From Micropterix aruncella (lineage: Eukaryota > Arthropoda > Insecta > Lepidoptera > Micropterigidae): a DNA stretch of 64,000 nt. The notes beneath the pieces were generated by a model. That model did not search any database. It saw only the letters and a list, made by a program, of their open reading frames with translations, and was not told the origin of the DNA. The stretch lies in contig OX155967.1 in the NCBI GenBank assembly GCA_944548615.1, forward strand, positions 23,393,997 to 23,457,996, read 5' to 3'. Both the position numbers and the translations under genes were made by a program. This document shows, piece after piece, positions 31,001-43,000 of this stretch. Position 1 is the stretch's first letter. Each line of letters starts with the position of its first letter.

Positions 31001-34000
31001 ACTGTGGAATATTTTGATTTCGCTGCCATTTTACCATCCACATACGATATTCGTTTGTAATTACTGAAACAGGAGTGTTTTCTATTAGCAGTTTATGGTC
31101 GTTTGCGAGGTTTTTAACAGTTTCAATGTCTTCATTAGTATAAGTGTAATCGACTTTCGGAATAAAAACACCTAGTTGATATAAATTGAGCACTTCAGGA
31201 GACAGGCGATCTTGTAGGTCTTTTAGTACAGAATCTAGAAGAGGGATATATACGGCCCTGCGGAAATAATCTTCAGCCGATTGAGCAGGTTGATTATTGG
31301 CACTGTGTGTTTGTCTTGACACTATTCTGGGGCATTTAATTTCTACGTCTAGTTGCTCGGCTACTTCTTTTGCCTCTTCAAAAAGTTATCGGAAAACTAT
31401 GTCCGTTTGTTCCCTTTTTTGTCGTAGGACACTTATTGTATCATTTATAGCATCTGTAGCCCTTTTTTAATCAATTGAGCTAGTTTGCAATAGTCTGCTC
31501 AAGGATACAGTTGTACCTGAAAAATAAAATAAGTGATATTTAAACAATAGTTTTAGTCTTGACGCGACATTTATTATATCGATAATTGAAGTTGCCTTTG
31601 TTAAATTACACATAAGTTACTAATAAAATAATTCAATTCTTGCGTTCATGCATTAGTTCCTAAGAATAAGAAACCAAATATAGGTACCTACCTAAAACAT
31701 CACTCAAACAAATAGATGATATGATGAAGTCCAAACTGCATAATGTTTACCGTAAGCAATGCGCGTCATTAGCAGTTTTGTTGTCTTGCCAAATAGATAT
31801 CTTTTCCAGAGCGCTACAAATTTTTCCTAAGTTGTCTCCTTGAAATTGTAGATGCCCATCATGCCTCTCAACCCAACGCGTCTCACAGATACCTTGCAAT
31901 GTAACTCCAAGTTCTTTTTCAAAAATGTTATGCCTCTTATTATTATTATTATTATTTATTTATATACACTAGCAGCTTTTGCAGCTGGTGCGTGTACTTC
32001 ACGTGTTGAGTGTACTGTTTGTCTTTATTTTATTTTATTCCTTACACTTTTTAATTGCCATTTTTACTAAATGTTTGTCTAGTAGATTTTTAAAACCATT
32101 CACTGAGATAGCACTTATCACTTCTTGTGGTAGTTTGTTCCAAGAGTCCACCACTCGGTTAGTCAAAAAGTACTTTCTTGGGTTGGAACTAAAACTGTTT
32201 CGGTTTAGTTTTAAGGAATGTCCACGGAGTTTCTCGTTGGTGTTCATTGTGTACATTGCATTAAGGTTGGCTACATCATAATGACCATTCAGAATCTTAA
32301 ACGTCTCGATGAGGTCCCCTCTTTGTCTTCTTTGCTCAAGTGTAGTAAGACCCAGTGCATCCAAGCGGTTTTCATAAGGCTTGTTCCTTAGGGATGGAAC
32401 CATCTTGGTTGCCCGCCTTTGCACTTTCTCCAGCAGTTCAATGTCTTTTATGAAGTAGGGGTTCCACACCTGGTAAGAGTATTCGAGGAGAGGGCGGACG
32501 TACGTTTTGTAGAGTTTGAGGAACAAATCAGAGTTTATGTAGGAGAAAGCTTTCCTAATCATGTAAAGAAGTGAGTTTGCTCTTTTTACAACTTCTACTA
32601 TATGCGGTTCCCATTTGAGGTCCTGGGACACAATTACTCCAAGATCTTTCTGTGTGGTAACTGTGTGTACCGGGGTTCCCTCGATCGTGTATTTGTGATG
32701 CGGATTCTTGGGACCTATATGCAGTACGGTGCATTTCTCTGCGTTTAGTGTGAGAAGCCAATCCTTAGTCCATTGCACGATGTGGTCGAGGTTGTCTTGA
32801 ATCAGTTGACGGCTTATGACAGGATCTCCAAAGAATTTGGTGTCATCAGCAAAAAGCGTAAAGGATGTTTCCATAATCGCTTTGAGGTCTGTCAGGAAAA
32901 TACCGAACAGAACAGGGCCGATCACCGAACCCTGAGGCACGCCACTGAGAACGTCATGGGCTTCAGATAGTTCCTCTCCGACTCTTAGCCGATGCATTGG
33001 CAAATGCTATAACTTTTCTCATCGTGCTCCAGGTATTGCGGCAAGAATAGACTTTAGATGAGGTAGCTAAAGAGTTATTAAGAATGTGATTGCTGCATGG
33101 GCAACATTTGGCGTGTACAGCTTTTTTTGACAACTCTTGTACTGCACCCTTTGTATCTGAAGCCATACCGAGCAGTTGTCGGTACCAATACCCTGTTAAC
33201 CGAAGCTCCATATGGCCTGTACTGTTATCAGCTTCATCACCTCTAAGCGTATTGTAAGCGTCACAGAAAGTCACAAAATCTTCCTTTATAACACCATTGT
33301 GAATATATCTAAATGATAGGCTCAGCTGTGAGATATGTGATATGTCTGTTGTTTCATCGAATAAAATTGCAAAGTATTTAGCTTCCTTCACATTCTGTAA
33401 AATACTTTCCTGTATGATTTTCTTGCAAACATCAATCAACTCATTTTGCACAGTTTTGCTGATGTATGTTGCATTAGACTTAGAAGTCTCTAAATGATGC
33501 TGCAATGCTGTGTCACCAGATTTTATACGGAATTTTAAAAGGGCTCTAAAATTTCCTTTAACAGCTACCATGTTGTCATTACCTGCTTCTTTATCTAACA
33601 ATTTACCATCGTCGCGATTGCCACATAACGATATATTTTGATGACCACTAAAAATTATGGTTTTGACAATTGGTCGTAAGCATTCCCTGTTTTCCGCGAA
33701 CGAATGCGGCGGCTACTAGCGCGGCGCGGCAAAATCAAACGTGGAATCGAACAATATTTATTCACAATGAACGACATGGCATAGTCGTATCATGAATGAG
33801 TACGACATTCGTACGTGTTAAGTCGTACGTGTTAAAACGTGTTTGCCATCATACAAATTTATTTTATTAAAATAGTTAATGAGATTTTACAAAAATTATC
33901 AGTGGTCGACGTATGACCAGCCCAGGCCCCAGGGGGGGGTCATGACCCCAATGACCCTCCCCTGGATCCACCGTTGTATTCAGGAAGGTTGTGGATAAAG

Positions 34001-37000
34001 ATTGGGACATTACATCTGTCTTTCGGCTCGGTAAGCCTCAAAGGACAAACGGTAAGCCACGTCCAATTAAAGTTGTATTAAAAAACAAGGACGACGCCAG
34101 AAATATTATTTAAAATCGGAAGAAAACCAAAGCAATGATTAAAACTGATGATACACCGATGCAGAGAGAATTTTTAGCATACCTCAGAGAAGAACTGGCC
34201 GATCGGAAAAACAGCGGGGAATCTAAAATCACCATAAAATATATTAAAGGTGTACCGAGAATAACAAAGGAGCAAAAAAACCCCTAGCTTCACAGCCCAT
34301 CATCAGCTTCCCCCTATTATACTTGAACTTGGCTTCTCTAATGGCAAAATTCGACTGTATACTATTGGAAATAAATAAATAAATACAACCCTGCCCTGAT
34401 AATTATCACCGAAACGCACTTGAATGACTCTATTCCAAACTCCTTCATTGAAATTAGTGGTTACACAGTATATCGGAAAGACCGCACAGGCAGTTTTGGT
34501 GAAGGAGTTGCGATTTATGTTGCAAACAGACATAAGGATATACCTATAATAGCCAAAATAAATGAAAATTATACTAAATCACCAGTCGAAGTGCTATGTC
34601 TAGATGTAAATGTAAACGGAAACGATTTTCTAATTGCAGCAGTCTACCGATCCACAGTATACCATGTTCAAGAAAGTGACCAAATTCTGTTCCACAATAT
34701 TAAGAAAGCGTCTGAAAATAACACAGTAATTATTAGTGATGGGCGTGATTCTCAATTTTAAATCACGCAACGATCACGTTACTGGTATTTTATCACGCGT
34801 GATAATAACTGCTACTCGTGATTTCCGTGATTGTACTGAAATGTACTGTGAAACGTTAAGTAACAAAGTTTCGTCAATGTGATAACTGATAACAGAAACG
34901 CGCATTATATTTGCCTAATATTTATTAGTAATTAGAAGAATTGGACGCTGTTAATCAATAGTGTCTCAACCCACATGCCCGCCATTTTAAGTAAATCGAA
35001 TTTGAAGTTTGATTCTTAGTATTAACCTAATTTGTTAAAAAAAGTGTTGCATCAAGGTTTTTGGATATACAAGAATGTCTGTATATATGCAAGTATACTA
35101 TTACAACAACAAAAAACTGAAGATACTGGCATAGTTTTTGCAAATAACGCAAGTTTTACTATAACAAAATGCTGTATCGGCCACTTTATCCACAAAAATG
35201 TTTCAAGACTCATAACTCACCATTGCTTTACTAAAAATTACGGACACAGGATCAACTTGTTCTAGGTTAAGGAATTTAAAACTTTATTTACTTATTTGCA
35301 ATACGGGGGCCGAATGGTTGGTAGGGTCACAGTGGTACACATTCTGCTGGAGAGTGTGCATCTATAAAATGCTGTGTAATGCCACGTTGCAGGTGATGGC
35401 AACACTACCATCAAGTCCGACTTGCTAGCGTCCACGAGTGTCATATGACATCGCGGTCCCCGGGCAATGTGGTTCGCCATAGCAGATAGTGAGAGGACGA
35501 AGGCGATTTTCCGGCGCCTTAAAACGGGAACACACCAGCTAAGGGAACAAACCCTAACAGAAAATGACATACCGTAAACCTGCAGTCACGTTTTGCAACA
35601 ACGGGGGTTTCAGCCTAACAGCTGGAACCGCGAGGAAGACAAGCTCTATAAAAAATAACCCTAATCCTACGGTGAGGCACGCGCTTACGGGATGGATGGC
35701 TAATAGGTTAATTAGTCCTTAGCGACCAACCTCGGCAGATCAGGCAATTGTCGTTGTACTCAGCCCTCTCGCAGGAATGGGCGTCACCCTGCGAGTGACG
35801 CTATTTCGACCCTACTCGTGGGAACCACATGGATGAAACTTTTACAAAAACAAACTCCAACCAAACAAAAAATTCCTCTGATAAACCGCTTATTCAGCAA
35901 ACTTTCCACAGGAGCTTCTTTGAAGCAAGACCTCGGTCTTGCTTCAAAGAAGCTCCTAAGGACACAAACATTTCCTACACATCTCCAAATAGATACCAGG
36001 AATTAACACTCGACGATAATCAGGAGATCGACCAGACAGTGCAAAAGAAGGTTAACAAACCCCCACCAATAATTTTATATGGTGTAACTGACCTAAAGAA
36101 ACTGACAGACTTTATTGAAACTGTGCTAGACAAATCTGACTACTCCTTCAAGGTAATAACTAGGCAGCAACTGAGGATCACCTGTAATAGCATAGACACC
36201 TATAAAATATTGATCAAAGTGATAAGAGAAAAGGGTCTAATAGGCCATACCTTCACCCAGAAAGACGAAAGGCTATTTAGGATCGTCATCCGGAATCTTC
36301 ATCCAACCACTCCACACGAAGCAATCAGAGTAGCAATCGAAGAAACCGGCAATTCAGTGAAAGGCGAAATTATAAATGCCCGGTATGGACCCAATAAGAT
36401 TGCACTTTTCACATTTTTTGTCAACTTAGAACCGAGTCCAAATAACAAGACAGTTAAAAGCTTAAGATACATCTACAATACGGCAGTAACTATTGAGGAT
36501 CCCAAAAAAAGAACAGTAATTGTCCAATGTAAGCGATGTCAGCAATATGGTCATTCTAAGAACAATTGCATGAGACCATTTAGGTGTGTTAAGTGTGCTC
36601 AAGGCCACAACACGATAGAATGCCCTAAAAAAGACAGGAGTACTCCGGCTAAATGTGCACTCGTGTCAAGGAAACCACCCGGCAAACTGTTGAAATAGTC
36701 CAACCCTACGCCCATAGGTGGCGCCTTAAGTATAAGTTACTATCTGGCAACACTGTGTCGTGTTGACAGTTCCCGTTTTCGTTTCTGTTCAATAAATGGC
36801 TACCAACCAACAGGTTATGGGCCCAGTAAACTGAATAAGAATCCCGTGCGTTTGTCGCCGGAGCTAACGCGTGTGTCGTAAAAACATTTGGGCAATTATA
36901 CCAAACATTTTCCCTTGCGTGTGTCGCCGGATTGAAAGCGTGTGACGCTAAAGCTTCGTGTGCGTGCATCGCACATACGGGCGTGCGACGCATTTTCGCA

Positions 37001-40000
37001 AATGTCAGTCGCCGCGATAAAAAGTAAAACACTTGTGGACAGATCCGCGTGCTTTTTTTTGTTCTCCTCTGTATCGTACAGAAGTCGAGATTTCAGTCGA
37101 AGGACAAATTCAAGTGAGCAACCATGTCAGGAAACGATTCACGGTCTTCGATTACGAAATTGAAGGGTGTAGAAAACTATCGCACCTGGTCAATAGCGAT
37201 ACGAGCGATGCTTGAAGTTAATGGATTACTGAAGTATATAACCCCGGATGAAAGTACGGAAATCAATAAAGAAAAGGCGATGAAAGCAAAAGCACGGCTA
37301 TTGCTAAGTGTTGAAGAATCTCTATACAATATATAGAAGACAAAGACAGTGCCGCTGAAATATGGAAGGCACTTCAAGAAATGTTCGCTGGTAAAAGCAC
37401 TACACATAAGATTGGTCTTATCCAGAACTTAATAAGTGTGCGACTCGAAAATTGCAAGTCAATGACTGAGTACATGGGAAAAGTCACGAGTGCGGCGAAC
37501 AAACTAAACGATGTGGGCTTCAAAATCGACGACGAACTCGTTGGAGCTATCATGTTAGCCGGTTTACCGGATGATTTTCGTCCGATGATTTTGGGTTTCG
37601 AAGGAAGCGGGATCAAAACGAACTCTTCCATGGTCAAATCCAAACTTCTCGACGGATCGTACCAAAAGGAAACAGCAAGTGCATTCTTTGGCAAACAGAA
37701 GCCCAACTTCAAACCAAAAAATGCCAACAGGGGACACGGATCTGGTGCAAGTGGCAAGCCTGCTGGGACAAAAGACAAGGCAAATCGAAAAGACGTAAAG
37801 TGTTATTATTGTGACAAGCGATGACACATAATTAGTGAGTGCCGTGTAAAGCAGAGAGATAATAAGGCAGAAGCGGACAAGTCCAAGGAAAAACTTCAAA
37901 CCAAAGAAAATTGGAGCGCCTTCAGCGCAGTGTTCGTCTCCAGGGAGCGGAAACAGGCAAAGTGCGAATGGTACATCGATAGTGGAGCGTCTCAACATAT
38001 GACATCAGACGACGAGTGGTTCAACCAATTTAAACAAACGTCGATTAATGAAATATTATCGGCAAGTAAAGACAAGTTACTCGCCTCCAAAATGGGCAAC
38101 ATGGCGTTGAAAGTAGGTGAACAACAGCTTGAGCTGAATAACGTACTTCATGTGCCAGAATTATCGCTGAATTTATTATCAGTATTGCAATTAATCCGAG
38201 ACGGAAATATAGTGAAATTCAGTGATGGCGGTTGCACAGTAATCAGTAAGGATAAAACGTGCACAATGAAAGCAAAAGCCATCGATGGAGTATATGTCTT
38301 CCGCAATTCACCAAGATGCATGATGTCAACCACAGCAAGAAACAAAGCGTTATTGTGGCATCGCCAACTCGGTCATCTCAACTACTCGCGGACAATCAAA
38401 GGACGGAACTCCAGTACTTTTTGAATTCGTTTTCCCGCTTTTCTAGCGTCAGTCTTTCAGTACATTTTCGAGGACAGTTACAAATTGAAGTTGTTTCCCT
38501 TAAACTCTCTAGCTTTTACAGTTTTTCCCTTTGCACTTACATAGTCGTCATTTTTATTCGCCTTTTCTTTTCTGATTGATCTGTTTTGATCTGCGTATTT
38601 CCTTTTTCGCCCGCGTTTAGCCCGTCCTTCATTTTTTTCGTTATCCGGATTACCTTGCGGTTCCGGTATGAAATCTGGATCTACAAGATCAGGTCTTTCT
38701 ATATCTTCTTGGTGTCTTAAGGCATCACTTCCTGTATCCAGGTCATCATTGCGTCTTAAGGCTTCAGTTTCTGTTTCGAAGCTCCTATTTCGAGGTCTTC
38801 TTGGTGTCTTGAAGCACCACTTCTTGTATCAAGGACTTCATTGCATCTTAAGGCATCAATTTCTGTTTCGATTTCTTCTTCGCGTCTTGAGGCACCACTT
38901 ACTGTATCAAGGTCGAGTAAAACGTCACCAGGCTCAGGTACAAAAGTTTTTTCCTGTTCGATAAACTCAATGACTACTGAAATGGAAGACATTGGATCTT
39001 TAAACACAGTATTGGAAAACAATCCTGGACTTAATCTGGAACTCTGACATTCCATTGAATTTTGTAAATCCTGTTCTGATATGCTTATATTAGAAGTAAG
39101 GTATCTGCAAGAGGTATTTTCGGTTTATCTTCATCAAATCTTGAAGAAATGGAGACCATTTGATACTCAAAAACAGTATCAGAAAAAAAGACTGGACTTA
39201 ATCTGGAACTCTGGAATTCCACTGACTTTTGTAAGTTTTCTTCTGTTAGGCTTATATTTGGAAATGAGGTATCTGCGAGAGGTGTTGTTGATTTCTCTTC
39301 ATCAAATCTTGAAACTTTATCAGTCGGTGAACTCGGAACATCTCTGGAGGATTTTCTACTAACAAGATCCACCAGTATGCGACCTCGTGTATGTGGCGGC
39401 GAAGGACACAGCGACTTCAACCTCTGTGATGGCGGCGGCATTCTGAAACCATAAAAAAACAAAATAGGTACATAAAAAAATTGTGTTGTGGAAACTAAAA
39501 GTAAAAAAAACTGAATAAATTTTGATGTTTGGCAAATCAAATGGGGTTTTGTTCGCGTTATGATATTATAATAGTTCCCTTTTTACTATTTAGCTAAAAG
39601 GTGTCACAGAATTTAAAAGATAATTTCAAATAACATGCTTACTAGCAATATTTTATGTTCTTTTCGCAATAATGTGTCAAGCTGTATGATTCTGTAACAA
39701 GCGAAAGTATATAACCAATTTATAGTTTCGCAATAACATGTCATACCACATATTAATTGTATTGCTTTTATTAAGGTGGAATTGTGCATGAATTCATTAT
39801 ATACTTACAATTTCGTGTAAAGAAAAAGTATTTAATTAAATTTTAGAAGTCACGTATGGTATACGAAGTTTTTTTCACAAAAATTACCAGCAGAATAACC
39901 TCAAAAACACAGCTAAACTAAAATATATTAAATACATGAATATTGGACTCACCTTCAGTAGTATAGTGGTTTCCGACACCATTTATCACTTTATCACACT

Positions 40001-43000
40001 ATGAATGATTGTAGAAACTATTTTAAACTAATAATTTTCAATATCAATCTAACACTCAATGACTTGAGTTGCTGGAATGAACGCATGTGAATTTTGCAAT
40101 AATATTTCATGCCGCATAACATCTTAAAGGCATTTAACAGACGGTGCTTTTCTAAGTGGAATTGTGTTTTAAGGAATTTGAAACACTGTTGCAAAATTTG
40201 CTGTGAGAGTTAGAGGTTTGACTGAAGAATTTTGTCAGTGTATTTGCTATTAAATTGAATCAAATCCCATAAAGCATTATTTAAAAACGTAACCAATCAC
40301 CTAAAGAAGCAACTTGCATTCAAATCTCAAATTTTGACATTTTGTGGGTTGACACACTATTGCTTAACAGCGTCCAATTAGCGTTCATAAAGATTATATT
40401 TGTTGAGTGGGGCTTTTCTAAGGTCTTTATGAGCCTTGTAACACTGCGACCATTGCTGATCTATTGTGTTCATAAAGATTAACTCTCTTGCTCTTTTGGT
40501 GCTAAGCCGAGTTTGTCTTTCTGAAATAATGTAGCCAGCTTTCGAAAAAACCTTTTCACAAGGCACGCTTGTCGCTACTACATGGCAATTTGATTTAAAT
40601 AGTTGATATACATTTGGGTATATATATATATTTCCAACTGCTCCACCATTGTAAAGGACAACTATTTCTATGTATTGTTGCTTCATTTAAATACATTTTA
40701 ACTTCCTGCTGTGCCTTGTTGATGGATGATATCGGTTGACGGATAGTTTCTAAAGTATTCGCCATTTTCAACCACACTGAATACTTCGACGTTGATGGAG
40801 TAGGATGGATGGCAGCATTCGTTTCAGTGATGGGTTGTGCAGCCAGTTCCCGATTTATCATGTTTATGATGTGTTGTTTAATATCTGTGACAGCAGCTTG
40901 ATTACTGAAACAATGGTTTTTGAATATTGGGTCCATAAACGTGCTCATGGCAAGTTCAGTTTTAAATTCCAGATTTTTATATTGTGCGTCCAATTCGTTC
41001 TTTAATTTTTCCAACATTTGTGTAGAAGCGCTGTATTTTACGTCATTTTTTAATTGTTCACAAATATATTTAAGTCCATCTGTTAGTACGATGGCCATGC
41101 TGGCAGAAAGGTATTTTTCACCACTCATTTGGGTGGTCACTTCTTCGAACGGTCGCAATATCATACATAATTCCTTAAGCGACTCCCATTCCTCGACCGT
41201 TATCCAGGACGTCAATATTCAGCCGGGGCATGATCGCTTGCAAAGTTTCTTGCAAAGTAGACATACGTTCCATCATATAAAATACGGAATTCCATCTAGT
41301 TGGTACGCATTTCTTTAAAAGTAATGGCTGCGACTTTTTTTGGAAATCGGTTTGATATGTTATGAGTTGCTCTGTGGCAGAAGCACTTCAATGGACATGT
41401 GAGACTATTTTTTTTTTTTTTTTTATCAAAAACAGATATGGCGAGAGAGACTTTTCGACCACTAATATATATAAATACAAACGGAGCTGCCATGGAATTC
41501 ACCGATCGGAGTCGGGCCCATCATAATACTATTTTTACACTTCTGGGGGGTGAGCAGTGGATTCCGGACTTACGAACCGGCTGTGGTAGGTTTAGGACAG
41601 CTGTCTTGCCACATGTGAGCGTTCACCTTGCCACCCATTCACTCCCCCTTCGAAGCCATAGAATTTGAGATGCGCAAATCGCAGTTTTAGATAATTTTTC
41701 TAAGAAAGAGTTGATTATTTTTCTGGAAAGGCCAAGATCTTTAAAGAGGTGAAATAGAGATTTAGCTGGCAGGCCACGAGCGCCAACTTCCACCGCGTGA
41801 AGGTGAACAGTGAAGCCGTTCCGGGTTACGGCATTTGCAAGATCATGGTATTTATTTAATTTGTACTCGTGGTCTTTTGGGATATTTGATTCCCATGGAA
41901 CAGTTAATTCTACAATAAGAGCCACCTTCCGAGATAGAGAGTGTATGGATGTTACATCCGAAATGGGACCAGCCAATTGTTTTGATTGCTTTTGTAATAT
42001 TTGCAGCATTGTCTGAGATGGCACATGTTACCTTTTCTTGAGGCCCCATCTCTCCACAATTTCTATTAAAGCTTTCGATAGCGATTCAGGGTGTGTGGGC
42101 CACTAAAATGTTCACAGTCTAATAGAATAGATTTAAGCTCCAGTTTTTCAGTGTCGTCTTTCAAAAAATGAACAGTCACTGCCATGAATGACCCCATTTT
42201 CCGTGAGGTCCAACAGTCTGTGGTAATAATACACACTTTTTCAGCATACTTTTGGAGCTCTTCCCTTACTACTGCTACTTTATTCGTAAATGCGCCAGGA
42301 ATAAGTGTTGAAGAAATATATTTTCTGCTGGTAATTCATAATTGGGGTTTAATTTTTTTATCAATTCTCTGAAGCCCTTGTCTTCAACGACTGAAAACGG
42401 CTGGAAATCCTGGATAAAAAGGTTCAGTAGCGCTTTATTTATATCTTTTATTTCCCAATGTTCCAGCCTTCTTGTGACATAAGTAGATATTTCTCTGTGC
42501 CGTTTTGGTTGTGGTAGTCTCAGTGGAAGACATAGAAAGTGGTAGAATAGTAGCAGAAAGTCCCGCATCTAGTTCAACTGCTGCAGAACTTGCAGGAATA
42601 GGAACATTAAGTATTCTCGGTGCTACATCTTCCTGACGTGTAGTCAATGTCATATAAGAACTTACATGTTTTATTTTTAAATGTCTTTTTAAATTTGTGG
42701 ACGTAGTTTTAAAAGAATATTTCTGTTTACACAAATTGCACTCTGCTACTTTATTTTCAAGGGGTATAAAGTATGACCACACATCATTTCTCTGTGTTGA
42801 CATATTGTTTATTTAGGTAGGTACGTAACTTTTTAACTAAATAACTTTTCAGTTTTCACAAAGCCACTTGTCCCCAAAAGTTCTTTTATTGCTTTAACAA
42901 ATCATGAGCAAACTCATTTACACGAACGATAACGACGCGAGCGATAACAGTGTCCAAATTCATGCACCTGCGACCGTGACGCGGCGACGGCTCATTCATG

